A stretch of 64,000 bases of DNA, from contig CM119263.1 of NCBI GenBank assembly GCA_051294375.1, forward strand, positions 16,551,802 to 16,615,801. The letters run 5' to 3'. The notes under the pieces were generated by a model, which did no database searches, had not been told where the DNA came from, and saw only the letters and a program-made list of their open reading frames with translations. How positions within the stretch are numbered: the first letter of the stretch is position 1; every line of letters starts with the position of its first letter. The DNA comes from Paraspadella gotoi (lineage: Eukaryota; Chaetognatha). Position numbers and translations under genes: made by a program. Below are positions 28,358-41,637 of the stretch, piece by piece.

Positions 28358-28956
28358 GGTCCTCAAAATGCCATCCGAAATGCCATCTCCAAATGCCATT
28401 ATTAAGAGTCGGCGGTGGGGGAAGTGTTTCGATAAAAATCTTTTTTCCAGTATCTTTCCTTGGAATCGTTTTTTGGGGGGGAAATTAGAGTTGAATAAGG
28501 AAGGAAGGAAGAAAGAAAAGATGGAAATATAGAAAGAAGGAAGGAAGCAAAGGAGCAAAAAATGAGAGAGCAAAGACGGAGGTAAGATAGAAAGGAAAGG
28601 AGAAAATAAAGGAAAAAGTGAGGAAAAGAGTGAAAAGTGAGGTACAAGAAAAAAGTGAGGAAAGATCTTGGATAAAACTTCATTTACTTCAAAAGATATA
28701 GGTCGTGGTTCTTCACCATTTTCTTCAGCGCCTCATCGTCTCTAATTCCATCGAATAATGAACATTTTTGAGACATTGCAGGCTGTCGAGTTCAGAATCA
28801 AGGCTTGATCATTTCGGTTATTTTTTTCCAGTTTTATTTCGACAACGACGACAACAACGACGACGACGACAGTTCTTTGAGATTATTTTCTTTCCGCATC
28901 TGTCTCCAAAAAAGAGGACAACGACGACGGTTCTCTTCTGGCAATTTCGATTGCAG

Positions 28957-29095
28957 GATTTAACATCAGCGGTCGTCATCGCGTTCTTTGCCTCGAGTGC
29001 GGCCTTCATCGTCATCATCGTCGTCATCGGCGTCGTCGTCGTCGTCTTCTTTGTTCCGCTCGCGTCGCCGGCGGTTTACATTGGCTTCCGCAGAT
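28957..29095 (+). CDS. spi: Spitz-like EGF ligand, exon 2 (transmembrane segment)
   Basis: Proposed exon between a TTGCAG acceptor and a GTAAGG donor. It enters in phase 0, matching the donor at 23696, and ends in phase 1. Its 46 residues start DLTS and hold a hydrophobic span of about 30 residues with a small-residue patch (ASSAA) in its first half, followed by a basic GFRR stop-transfer. That is the order expected after an EGF domain in a membrane-bound ligand, and helix-weakening residues in the outer half suit Rhomboid cleavage. Caution: the valine-rich part is written by GTC repeats, and GTC/TCG repeats are common in this region, so the hydrophobicity could be accidental. The intron to exon 1 would be 5,260 bp. 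Confidence 0.5.
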
Positions 29096-29123
29096 GTAAG
29101 GCGAGTTTTACATTGAGCGCTCT

Positions 29124-29130
29124 CTCTCTC

Positions 29131-29193
<63 letters not shown>

Positions 29194-29275
29194 CTCTTCT
29201 TCTCTCTCTGTGTGTGTGTGTGTCTCTCCTCTCTTTCCTTTTTGCTCTCTCTCTCGCCGAGTAAATTAAAAGGGA

Positions 29276-29347
<72 letters not shown>
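29124..29347. repeat. Inverted (CT)n / (GA)n pair
   Basis: A CT tract (about 29124-29210, then a GTGTGTGT run) is followed 70 bp later by a pure GA tract (29278-29347). On one strand the two are complementary, so DNA or the intron RNA could fold into a hairpin of roughly 35 CU/GA steps. It falls in the proposed second intron of the EGF-ligand gene, 30 bp after the exon 2 donor. Confidence 0.9.
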
Positions 29348-29350
<3 letters not shown>

Positions 29351-29728
29351 TCCAAGTTTTGAAACGAAAATTTTAACAAGCTCGCAACAACCAACCAAGA
29401 AAATACTTCCCCCCGCTCTTCCCCCCGCTTTCCGAAAGAGATATTTCGTCGATGTGTGCGTCGAACACTTTTCTCGGCATTATTATCCACTCTAACGAGG
29501 AATTCAGTAGTTAAACATTCGTCAGAAAAAGAGAGTTTAATCGCTCATCCTCAAATCTTAACTCCAAAAGTAGGAAAAAAAAAGGTAAGTAAAAGAAATT
29601 AAAGATTCTTTTTCTGACACAATTCTTTTCGCGAATCCTCGAAGAAAAAAAAACTTTTCTTTTTTTTTCTTTTCACTTTTCTTTCTTCCTTAATTTTTTT
29701 TCTTTCACTTTTTCTTTCTTTCTTGAAG

Positions 29729-29961
29729 ATTGCCGACGAAACATGAATCTTCTTAACTCGAAATTTTATCACCTTTCAAAGGATCTGCGACGACGGGCCT
29801 CGTCTCGTAGACCAGCCGCTATGCAAACACAGAATTCAAGCTTTTGTTTTCGATTAAAACAGAAAAAAAAAGGAAAAAATGAAAACATCTCGCCCGATAA
29901 TACAACGTGGCTCGCTTTAGGGCTAAAAAATATTTCGCGGTTTTTCTCCGAGAAAGTATAA
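29729..29961 (+). CDS. spi: Spitz-like EGF ligand, exon 3 (cytoplasmic tail)
   Basis: Proposed last exon, preceded by a long pyrimidine tract and TTGAAG acceptor. Joining the phase-1 end of the transmembrane exon gives Tyr-Cys-Arg-Arg-Asn, then runs open for 77 residues to TAA at 29959-29961. The tail is basic (several Arg/Lys clusters) and has no known domain. The complete model is 284 residues, compared with about 230 for Drosophila Spitz. An AATAAA signal lies about 120 bp after the stop. The evidence is splice-site quality, phase agreement and position; no conserved motif confirms it. Confidence 0.4.
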
Positions 29962-30079
29962 AAAGAAATCGCAGCCTTCAGGGTTACGTTTGACGTCAAA
30001 GTTGACGTCGATTTGGCGGGAAAACTGCAATCGTGGGTCCCAACCCTCCCTCGAAGTCTTTAGGATTGAGTGGGAAGGA

Positions 30080-30085
30080 AATAAA
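30080..30085 (+). terminator. Candidate polyadenylation signal
   Basis: AATAAA about 120 bp downstream of the proposed stop codon of the EGF-ligand tail exon, followed 35 bp later by a genomic poly(A) run. Confidence 0.35.
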
Positions 30086-30141
30086 TGAAGGTGAATTTTT
30101 GACGAGGCGGTTCAAAGTTAAAAAAAAAAAAAAAAAAAAAA

Positions 30142-30274
30142 ACTAACAAATAAAAAGCGAAAATAACCAAATCGAAAACATTTTATAACAACCGTTCGTC
30201 CGGCCGAAACCGCCACTTTCTAACGGCGGCGGAGGTGAAAAGTCTTGAAAAACCCTTGTCGCAGAGCGATGAGA

Positions 30275-30315
<41 letters not shown>

Positions 30316-31959
30316 AGAGAAGAGAGAGAATCTCTGGAACGCAGTCTTCGGTGGATCTCGACCCCGGAGGGCGGCGCCTGGGGTAGGAGGCGCGAATCCA
30401 AAGAAGGGGGGGCGTTAAGGGGGGATAAGGAGGAGGAGGAGAAGGAGGAGGAGTTGCCAGAGGGTGAGAGGGAAGCAGGTTTTTCTTCTTGGAGCAGGAG
30501 GAGGAGGAGGAAGCAAGAAGATAAAGGAGGAGTCGTCAATATCATCGGCGCGTGCGACGAAATAAGGAATCCAATCGTTTGTCATTCTACGTCATTTCAA
30601 CCTCACGTGACTTGAAAGATACAATTCTTTTTTTTTCGTAGACGCAATCAATGGTTGGGGAAGCAATCGTCGTTAAGAGAAAAAAATTTATTAAGGCTCA
30701 CGTCGTTGTAAAATGGAGTCGACAAGTCGGGATCATTTGTATCACTATCAGGCTGGAGTTATTAGTATTACGTAACCGTTTTTGAACTGTTTTCTCTTAG
30801 CTTGATTTGACACATTGACTTTCACGATACAGTCATTATGATTAGTGCCAATAAAGGTATGACGGTTATATAGAGAATAATAATGACTGTATAAAGACTG
30901 TATATGAGTGTAAATGAAGCAATCGTTTTCCTCATCTCGTGTTTTATGTTATTGCGAGAGAGCGACTGAGAGAGAGATAAAGAGAGAAAAAGAGAAAAAA
31001 GAGAGAGAGGGAGCGAGCCTAAGAAAGACCGTCCGTGAAGGAGATTAAAACCCCAAAGTATTCAAATCGCCCCGAGATGCGATTAAACTCCTAATTATTG
31101 AGATTTTTCGTCGTATATAAAAACTGGAAATAGGAGAAGAGAAGCCGACACCTAGGGTCCTAGGGACGACGCACATCCTTCCTCCTTTAGAGGACGGGTC
31201 GGCCGACGATGGTCGGATTTACGACGCTCTGTACCTTTGATCAAACGAGTCGATAAAACAAACTCGTTCACTGGACTCGTCAAAGGGCAGCTCAATTTGG
31301 ACCCAGATCGTTACGAAACCAAAATTCACTGGGAATTGAGTAGATGCGAGATGCGAGGCTTTGGAAATATTAGATGATAATTTTTGTCTTTTAACGTCGA
31401 GTCAATTATCCCGTGAGCCAAATCCAATGATACAAAAAAAAAATTATGTCCTTTGTTAGTTTTTTTAAATCAAAATTTGATTATTATCTTTAGTTATTGA
31501 GTCATTAAGTTTATTATTCTGCGGTGATTCCATACTATTAATATCGAAAATACTTATTGAAAAAAAAAATAGGAAATTTTCCTTACAACTAAAGCTAAAC
31601 AAAAATTGCGGAAAGTCAAGAGGAATTAGAGGCTTTTAATTTTCGTTTGACGAGCCCATCTGCCTAATCCCACCCCCCCTCTCTTCCCCCCTCGAATCGA
31701 CTTAGAAACCTGTAAGAGGAATCGGGACGCGGACTCTTACGTAACCGAGAAGACGCCGTCGCGCGTGGCCCGAAAATTCCTAGCCTCGACGTCGCGAGGC
31801 TTCGTCGAGTGCCCCCGGAGGGTCTCTACCCTCGGGCCGCCCTTTCTCCAACGCCCCTCCCCCCTTTGACTGCCCCCCGCGGGCGATCGACCGGGAGAGA
31901 GCGAGAGAGAGAGCATATTCCGAGTCAGTGCGATTGGAAACGAGAGAGAGAGAGAAGAG

Positions 31960-32008
<49 letters not shown>

Positions 32009-32918
32009 GAGAGAAGAGAGAGAGAATTTTCGGGGATCATTATTCCACGCCGAACCCTGGGGGCGACATTTGCAGAAACGGGTCCCGACGTCAGGCGAGA
32101 TTTTGCCGACGGTTCTTAGGTCGATCGGGTAAGGAGGGTAAGGAGGCTTCTCGAGCGGTTAAGGTCGGGAGAGTGGGGACGGGGAGATGAGGTAAGTAAG
32201 ACGAAAAGAAGTTGGGGGACGGAATGAGAGAAGCAAGAGGAACGACAGGGAAGCAGCCGATGATGCTAAGGACAGACGGTTCCATGGAAAAAAAATCATC
32301 ATTTAAAATTATAATTTAAGAACGAGGCTTATAAAAATTGGCGACTTACCTTATGATCAAAACGAGCAAGGCGAGTGTGGAAGGGGAAAAAAAATATGAA
32401 AATTAAATATTAATATTAAATACGAGTTTCAATAGCATAAGGTCCAGTCAATTTGTTACAAGCAGAAGGTGATCAGGATATCTAACGTTAGAATATTAAT
32501 AAATATTCTACAAATTTTATCCTTCTATTTGTAGCTACGTTCTCAAAACAAGTTTAAAAATGTATAACCAATAATATTTATAACTGCCACGTTATCTTCA
32601 ATTTTTTTATTTATTTATATATTTAGTGATAGAGCTAATTAATTAACTAATTAATCTATTAATTAATTAACTCATAAAACACGAACGAATTATTTAAACT
32701 TCGGTGAAAATTTCATAAATTAAGTCTGCGGCATAAAGCCTTTATTAAAGGCTCAAGATTAGAGTAGGTATCAAATAATCGCCAATGATGGGTTTCATGG
32801 ACGAAAAAATAGCGAAAGAAAAAAAAAACAAAGAAGAAACGGATGAAAAAAAAAAGGGAAAAAAGTGGTGGCGAAATATAAGACCGAACCTGAAAACCCT
32901 TTCTTCTCGATTCATATT

Positions 32919-32978
<60 letters not shown>

Positions 32979-33360
32979 ATTCGGGAAAAGATGAGCGACA
33001 TAGAGACGGCCCATGAAAAAAAAAAAAGGACACGATGTCTCGAAGTAACGTTGCACTTGTTTTTTGTTTTTCTTTTTTTCCCCTCGACCGAAGAGGGCGT
33101 GGTAGCCGCGGCTGCGGGCGGCCGTGGCGGCGGCGGGCGGCCGTGTCGGCTGGGATCCTCCCTCGAGTAGCAGGAAGCTATTTTTCGAGCTTTTTATGCT
33201 TTGCCAAGGATTTTTTCGTGACCGAAGAGAAACGAATTTATTCATGAGGTTTTTTTTTAGTTTAGCTTTCCCGGATGTCTATATACTTTTTTCTATCTCC
33301 CCCTGCAAGCGGACAAACCGTCTCTCTCTCTCTCTCTCTCGATCTCTCTCTCTCTCTCGA

Positions 33361-33394
<34 letters not shown>

Positions 33395-35690
33395 TGCTCT
33401 TTCGTCCTACACTTTTTTCTCTCACTCACGACCCTTCACCCCCTATGACTCCCTCTTCCTCCTCCGACTCCTTTTGTTCAGTTTCTGACCGATAAAAAAA
33501 AAACAAAAACGAATGCGTCAGATATCCACCGATGGCACCGATAACACGGACGTGGACGCTGTCGACGGACAAATTGGGTGGCACTGGTAAGCGACGTGTA
33601 TGACACCGACAGAAAATGTGTTCGACACCCTTTTCGATGAGGGAGGCGCCAACTAAGTGCCGTGGATGGCACCGATGGGCATTGTGTAGGGCATTGTGTA
33701 AGGCATTGTGTAGGGTAACAAAGGTCAAAGGTGGTGGCGCCTATGGCCACCGTGGATGGCACCTTTTGGTGGCGTGGATGGCACCTATGGGTGGCGTGAA
33801 TGGAACCTATTGGTGGGGTGGATGGCACCCGAAAGAAAACCACTTCCAAAAACATCGCGACGAGGCTTCGGTTTTTTCAATTGCATCGAATTTCGTTGGT
33901 TTTTCCCGATATGGCACTACCTACAATGCGGGGAACAGCGGCTACGTACAATACGTTCATTGCATTATGGACATAGTAGCTCGAAGGAATCCAGTATATG
34001 TGAGATATTTAAAAGAAACTACGGCAATATTTTGATGTAATTAATCTAAATTTTTTTTTTTTAAATGTCCTATCTCAAACGCCACAAAAAGAAAGAAGAA
34101 AAAAACGTAATAACTTCATATAGGTTACCAAATTACAAAATTACCAAAGGACAAAAAAATCCTAATTCCTCTCCAATCGATTCGTCCGCGCGCGTCGTCG
34201 AAAGTTTCGATAAATCGCCTCGAGATATTTCGGTTACGTCATCGAATCCCATGAAAAGCGAACATTCTCGACCGTTGGATCGACGCCGAACAACAACGAC
34301 GACAAGACCGCAGCTAGAATCGAAATCGCCGACGCCGACGACGACGACGAAGAAGACGACGACCGCAAACTGGAAATAAATCACCGTTTGTCAGCGGAAA
34401 CGTCGTCAACAGTCCCGTCAACGTCTCGGAGGAATTTAAAGGGGAGGGGGAGGCGTGGGGGAGGAGCGGCATTTCATTTTCTCCCGAGGACAAACTTTTT
34501 CTTCAAAGGGCATTATTGTAAATTGTACAGTAATTGAAAGTACAAAGCCTTGGAGGCTGCGAGAGTCATTCGCTGATGAGGGCGGCTAAAGGATTTCTCT
34601 TTAGCCCCGGGGCGAGAGCTGGAGACGCGCCCCCCCACTTTCTCCCTGGCGATCCGAGGCGCACACGATGTCCACCCTCGACTAATCAAGAGAACCCATA
34701 TTCTCGCTGTCGTTCGAAGTTGCGAGGAGCGAAGATTGATGAGGCGGGGTCCGTCTTGAAAACAGGATTTGAAACCTTTGTTACTATTTTATCAAATTTA
34801 CCGTTTCATTTTGATAAAAATGTTATTTCAATTTTAAGGTCTTATACGATAATTACTTTTTGAGAATCGGCAGTTGATAAAGCTTTTATGAGTTTTAAAA
34901 ATAAATGGATATTAGTGACTTTTCACATATCATTCTAAAAAAAAAAAAACAACTTGCAATAGCGGTCACATTCCCTTCTTCTCTCTCTCTCTTTAAGCGT
35001 TCCTACCCACTCGGCACTCACTCTCCTTCCTCAATCACGAGCAACAACGAAGAGATAAAACGAATCGATTTTTTTTTTTCGTCTTTGATTCCCGATTTTT
35101 CCATTTTTGGTTCGTGCCTCGACTCACATCGCCCTTCATCGGCCCCTCTCCCCCTTTGTTTCACAAAACCCTTCAACTACCTTCATTCTTTCTCCGTTTG
35201 CCCCTTTAAACCCCCTTTTCTATCTCCTTTTGGTTTCTGCCTTCCCTCTTTCCTCCCAAACCTCGCGTCGCGCCGTGACGTGCGAGGGGAATCACGGATG
35301 ATGATGGAGGACGATGATGATGATGATAATGATGATGATGATTTCTGACAGTAGTAACTAAGATTTGAATGAAGATGACAATTAACGGTATATATGGTGA
35401 AATAAGCTTCTCAATCAAGCCAAATTCATATTTTTTTTTACAGAACTGATTACAAAAAATAATTATACAATAAAAATATTTATTAACAAGAACGGTGATT
35501 CCAATGTGTTGCGCCGCAGTGACTTTATTTTCACGCGTATTTCCTTTTGATCACATGATATGACATGACATGACAAAAAAACTTTCTTAGCCATTGTATT
35601 TATGACATGCACTGCATCAAAATTTCGTCCTTATAGTTTTAGGATTTCCTGAAGACGGCGCTAGAAAATGAGCAACCAACTATAGGCGAA
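30142..35690. other. Intergenic DNA without recognised genes
   Basis: Holds GA tracts (30273-30328, 31938-32026, 32921-32974), a CT tract (33321-33388), a GGA-rich block (30425-30510), a (GAT)n run (35297-35343) and the minisatellites described separately. GC-rich patches (30190-30560, 31630-31900, 34540-34760) show no recognised domain in any frame. Confidence 0.5.
33677..33830. repeat. Compound minisatellite
   Basis: Three 12-bp units GGGCATTGTGTA (33677-33712) are followed by about four imperfect units of 22-24 bp carrying GGTGGCGTGGATGGCACCTA (about 33731-33830). A related GATGGCACCGAT sequence appears at 33527-33545 and 33663-33676, suggesting an older, wider array. Confidence 0.75.
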
Positions 35691-36213
35691 TTATATACAT
35701 TTTTAACGTAAGTGGGACAGATCGACGGACAGACATACCGACCGACAGAACGACCAAAAAGTGACTTATCGAGTTGTTCTACGAGTACTCTCGGCGCAAC
35801 TAAAAACATTATACTACCAGTTACTCTAGGTACTCTAGGATTGAATTAACTAAACAGTGAGTTTCAATTGAAAGCTTTCAGGGTCCTGCTCTGTTATCTT
35901 ATATGAGGGATGGAGGCCTTAACCTACCATAGCTAATAGATAATAACAATAAATAATAATAATATTAATAATAATAATAGATAATAATAGATAGCTAATT
36001 TAATGAATGAATCCAAAATATTGATAATGTTTCTACAAATTACATACATAAATTCTACAAATTACATTCTTTGAAATATTATACCACTTCATTGATAGGG
36101 AAGCCAGGTACTCTGGGAGTGAATAAACGAGACTGAGAGTCTTGATTGAAAGCTTGCTGGGACCTGCTATGTCATTATCTTGTAATAGTGAAGGAGGCCT
36201 TAAACCACCAAAG
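35691..36213. repeat. Interspersed-repeat remnant with two ~105-bp diverged copies
   Basis: Two direct copies (35828-35932 and 36107-36213) share GGTACTCTRGGA, TTGAAAGCTT, GACCTGCT-like and GGAGGCCTTAAA blocks in order. They are preceded at 35700-35790 by a GACGGACAGACA-type low-complexity stretch resembling the ends of interspersed repeats in many animal genomes. No coding capacity or clear terminal repeats were found. Confidence 0.6.
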
Positions 36214-37740
36214 CCTGTCCAAAGTCAGGGGCAAGATAGCTTATTTATTAAATGAATAGATAATTTTTTTATTGGTTGTACCAATTTCATACAGAAGAAC
36301 ACAGAAACATACTTTGTAAAGGTACTAAAATCTCGGCGGCCGAATAAATTTTTCAAATACTTTTTTTTATTTCTTCATTTTTTTTGAGCTGAGAAAGAGA
36401 GAAAAAAAAAGGGAATGAATAAAAAGGAAAGAGAGAAAAGGAACATGGAGATTCTTCGTTTCTCCCTTCGTGCCTTCGGAACGCCGACGCCACCGCCGGC
36501 CAAATGGACGAATAATCAATTCTCTCGACTGACCGAGAGAGATTGACCAAATAAGGGAAGGGAGGGAAGGGATGGGAAGATTCGAAGAAAGGCGATAGAG
36601 AGGGGAGGAGGAAAGAGAAATAGATAAAGAGGATGCGAGAGGAAAAGGGTGAGAGGTGAGGACTGAGGAAATAAAGCAAATAAAAAAGCCGAAATAAAAG
36701 TATCAAGAGTAGAAGAAAAAAAAAGTTTTTTTGGAAGTTAGCACTGGAATTGTTAAGACCGGGCCAAGATGATAAAGAGTAGTAACAAAAGATAACAAAT
36801 GCCAGAGAGAGAGAGAGAGGGCAAGAAATAATTCGAAAAAACTGAAATAAAGATATGAATAAATAAAAAAAAAAGATTAAGGCCAAGACTGGAATAGGGT
36901 AGGGAAATGTGGAGATTGTGAGCAAAAAGAATTTAAAGTGGCTTATGACTGACTTGATTCGATTTGATTATGGATTGATTCAACGTCGCAGCCACTTGGC
37001 AACAACTTGATTCGTTCAATTTAAAATTTGAGAAAAGTTGAAAATCTCAGTTAGGGGATCCCGAACTAAGAAGGGATGGAGAGAAAGAAGAAAAGATGAG
37101 AGAAAAGAGGAGGAAGAAGAAAGGAGAGACGGAGAGAAGAGGAGGAAGAGGAAGAAGTCGTGACGCCGACAAGACTCAAAAGACTTTTTTTTTTCGAAGA
37201 CATAATTTTTTTTCTCTTTGATTATTGTTTAAGTCAAACAGATTCTTTCTGCCTCCGAGTCTCCGAAAAAAAAAAGGAAAAGTGAGAAGGGAGTTGGTCA
37301 AGAAGGAGAAGATGAGCAGGAGAAAGAAGAAGAGAAGCCCTATCTCTTCTTTTTCTCGAGGAAGCGATGTACGACAAGAAAATTGACATTCTTTTACCTA
37401 AAGGCCGCGAGTCTGGGACTCTGGGGGAAAGAGTGAAGACTGGGAGGGAGAAGAGTCGTTCGAATTCGACGTCACACGGAAGATAGCGAGATCATCTGGA
37501 GGGGGGCGTGTGGGGGAAGGGGAGCGAGTTGGTCTGTTCGACTTTGTCCAAAATCCTTCCGAGACTTTCTCTTTCTCTCTCATTCTTTCCCTCTTTCTCT
37601 CTCTCTCTCTTCTTCCCTGACGTAAGAGACAACATTTTTTTTGCAATTAGCCGTAGAAAGATTTTTTTTTCTGACCAACTTCTTAGAAAGAAAAGAATCG
37701 GGACAAGATTGTGGTTTTGGAAGATAATGAGAGAGAAGAT

Positions 37741-37803
<63 letters not shown>

Positions 37804-38735
37804 GAAAGAAGAGGAGAGAAAGAAAGAGAGAAAGAAGAGTCCAGAATGGTCATTTGTCAATCTCTGATAGCGAATGAAATTCAAGATAGACAGATTGATT
37901 CCAAATAGAGTAAAAAAGCATTCTATTACCAATGATCAGGTAATATTTTGGTAATTTAATAATGTCGTATGACTCTTGACGATTTCCACGTTAGCAGGAC
38001 AATAATAATCCATTTTTATATCCTCGTGATTTCTAAACTTGTTTCCTTTCTTTAGTCTTGATTTGTTAAAAATGTTTGTTGAGTCAACAATGTTGGCGAT
38101 TCCGTTGTGCTATTGTCAGCGGACCATCGATGAGCATCTAATTTATTCTAAAAATTTTTATTATAATTTCTTTTCCTTTCGACTTCCCTCTTTTTACCAT
38201 CCGATCTTTTTGAATTGCAATTTTTGTCTTTTAATAGTTTTCATTTTTCTCTAAAGCTAATATATATTTGTTTTTATTTTTATCTCTCCAATTTTCATTA
38301 TTTTCCCTCTGTCCCATTCGCCTCTCCATTCGGCCCATTCTTCCAGCATTTAACCTCTCCCTTTATCTCCTAAATCTTTTCAACCTTTTTCGTCCTTCCA
38401 CTTTACCTCTTTCCGTTTCTCCCCCTCTCTCACATTTTGTTTCCCAACTCGGGCCGCGGGTTGATTTTCTTCCTCGCCAGCGAACGCAGGATAATCTTTC
38501 CAAACATGCTTTATCAAAGCCCGTCTGAGATGGCCGACATATTTTCAAATCTCTCTCTCTCTCTCTCTCTCGCCACCAACGCCACCAGCCCCCGCCACCG
38601 TCGGCGATCTCCTGGTCGTCGCTGTCCTCGAGTTCGTCGTTGTTGTTGTTGCCATCCGCTATCCTTTGAATTTTTAACCAAGTAAGCTTTGGTGTCACTT
38701 AACTATCTTTCTCTCTCCCCCCCTCTCTCTCTCTT

Positions 38736-38779
<44 letters not shown>

Positions 38780-39789
38780 CCTATCTCTCTCTCTCTTTCT
38801 CGTTCAATCTCAGCCTTAAACCCGGGACGAAACAGTCGGTGCATCGTCTTCAAGTTCTTCTCCTCGGTCGTCGTCGTCATCGTCGTTCTCGTCATCATCG
38901 TCGTCCTCTTTTGGGGTGGCGAGCATTTTTTTTTAAACCGACGATTTTCCTTAGTTTTACTTTTGTTTTAATGTTTTTGCGAAATGTTTTCCTAAAAAAA
39001 AAGACCAGAAATATGCGACGCCCAAAAAAAAAAAAAAAAAATGCGAGCAAATGCCACCAAAGCATAAAAAGTTTGTCCTCTGAAGCGGATTAAGATGAAT
39101 TCCGGGAAAAATCTATTTGGTTGTCCTGTCGGTGGAGAGGTTGTGGGTGGGTAGGAGGGGAAGGAAAGGAGGGGCGGGAATAGAGGAAAATGTGGCCGCG
39201 TTTTAGTGGGGGTGGTAAGGGTGGGAAGGAGCGAAGAGGTTGAAGAGGAAATGGTTCAAAACTAACAACTAGCAAGACGAACGCAAGGCTTTACGAACTA
39301 TCAATTATTGGGCGCGGCGGGCGAGTAAAACGATGACAAACAGAACGTCTCCGCCGCTCAAATCCCTCGGGAGCCACGACGGAGCCTCCAGAGGCATTTT
39401 AATACCACCCCGCCGGCTCGAAAATCTCCCCCGCCCCCAAAATCTCCAGCCCTTTCTTTCAAAAGGACGCCGCCCCTTACACCGCCGCCTACCTTGAAAA
39501 GCTACCTGGCTCTACGTCTTTCCACCCAACTTTTATCATCAACAAGCCCCCTTTACAAACCCCCACTCAACCCACTCTCTTTCCACCCCCCTTTCCACCC
39601 TCTGAGCCCAGAGAGTCGTCGTCTTGACTTAGGCTAATAACGTTTCAGGAACTTTGGAAGCAAAGAAATTCCTCCTAGTCTGAGAAAAAGTTGTTGACGT
39701 ATTCCGAGAGACGAGATTCAATCTTAGTGAGAAATCTCAACTTTTTTGAATATTCTTTTTTTATTTTTGTTAGAGAGAGAGAAAGAGAG

Positions 39790-39834
<45 letters not shown>

Positions 39835-40007
39835 AGAGCCGTTATTCCCATTTGGTTGTAGACAACAATTGACACCTTCGCGCTAAACTGGAGCAGCGTA
39901 AGTCCTGAGAAGTCTTTGAAGCGGCCGCGAAACTGAGTGAGAGAGAAAAGGAGAAGAAGAAAGAAAACAAGGGAAGAAGAGAGAAGAAAAAAAAAGCAAC
40001 CGACCGA

Positions 40008-40069
<62 letters not shown>

Positions 40070-41310
40070 GGAAGAGAAAGAGGGGAAGAGAAAGGGAGAA
40101 AGTTGGTTCGGGACGGAAAATGTGAACGAAGGTGACGAGGGAATCGATGTTTGCCAGAAAATCGAGAAAAACGGAAGGATTCAAAATTCATATGAAGATG
40201 AGGATGATGATTGGGAAGCGAAGATGATTAGAGAGAACAGATGATGGAGAAGAGGAGATTGAGAAGAAAAGGAAAATCGTTAGAAAGGATAACGAAGATA
40301 TTATGATTTTAAGAAGGTATTAATGCTGAGAGAACAGAAAAAAAAAATCATTGGACCGTAAAAAAAACAAAAACTGATGAGCAAAATTTTGACCAAACTC
40401 GCGCATTTTGTGCATAGATAAGTAAACCGCCAACGTTACGTGACTCAGCCGATTTTTTAAAAAGAAATCGTGTTTAGCTCCTCCATCGCGTCACGGTTTC
40501 CTCCCACCGCGGAGCGTCAAAAAAGACCCCGCCAAAAAACGTCATGGTGTCGACCATCCCGAATTTCCGCTAATCTCCGCCGAGCACCATCGTCTCTTTT
40601 TTTTTCGAAAGCCCCGATTAGATTCGTAATCCTTTAAAATCCGCGACCCTCGGCGACAAGGATTCGCCAGAGCCGTCGATTATGGAACGCCTCGTCGAAT
40701 CGAGAGAGAGAGAGGGGGGAGAGAGAGAGAGAGAGAAAGGCGCTGACCGGGAGGATAATCCTTTGCGTAACCCCGACATCGGGGGACAGGCGAAGGTAAG
40801 GGTTGTTGGGGCATGGATGTAAAGCGGTTTTGGCGAATCGAGATGGACGGACGTGGAGAGAGGGATAAGCCACGATACAACTCAATGGCAGAAGGGAATC
40901 GCCCGAGGATAACATAAGGGACATTAAGGAACTTCACTATCGAAATAAGTCATCGGCCCCTTTAAACTATACCATACATAGGATACATATACTGATTATG
41001 CATAAACTAACATAATTTTAAAACTATCGAAAAAAACTTTTCTAGAGAATGGCCTCAAATCATAGTTAATACTTTTTTTAACCATTTTATATTTATATAA
41101 TTCAAAAATTGATGTTATATAACTAATTTGCATATTTGAGTAAAGATATATAAAAAATTTTTGTCACTTTTTAAAAAATAAGAAAATCGAGTTTTTACTA
41201 ATTTTTTTATAATTTAGTTATCTAAAAAAGAATTGATTTTAGATTTATATTTTTCATACATTTAAGCTTTAATTTGAATTGAGTAATCCGGTAAAATCTC
41301 CAAAATTTTG
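36214..41310. other. Purine-rich and microsatellite-rich intergenic DNA
   Basis: Long stretches are biased to purines on one strand (36390-36900, 37060-37350, 40040-40330). GA/CT tracts occur at 37730-37840, 38547-38572, 38700-38800, 39773-39838 and 40012-40064. The block 39300-39520 is GC-rich but has no recognised domain. No gene is supported. Confidence 0.5.
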
Positions 41311-41317
41311 AGGGCAT

Positions 41318-41325
41318 TATTATTA

Positions 41326-41369
<44 letters not shown>

Positions 41370-41371
41370 CT
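41318..41371. repeat. (ATT)n microsatellite
   Basis: Pure ATT trinucleotide run of about 54 bp. A shorter one lies at about 23972-24010 in the EGF-ligand intron. Confidence 0.95.
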
Positions 41372-41379
41372 TACAAAAC

Positions 41380-41530
41380 TCATTAATCAAGATGTATAAT
41401 CAGATTTGTAATATTTTTTGCTAATTAAAAGTAAAAGTAAAAACGTTAAACAACTTTTTATACATAGTCGAAATTTGATATTTCACTCCGTTCTGCAGCA
41501 AAAGTGGGCCCCAACGTTAAGCAAGAATCA
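41380..41530. repeat. Interspersed AT-rich repeat, member 1
   Basis: Shares ordered blocks with 57955-58110: ATTAATCAAGAYGTATAAT, ATAGTCGAAATTT and CCCYAAYRTTAAG. The spacing is similar, indicating two diverged members of one dispersed family. Identity outside the blocks is low. Confidence 0.5.
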
Positions 41531-41604
41531 CGAGCGGTTGATTTCATCGATCGTCGATGACAATAAAGAATCAATATCCGAATCAAGTCGAATCATCGAT
41601 GGAA

Positions 41605-41637
<33 letters not shown>

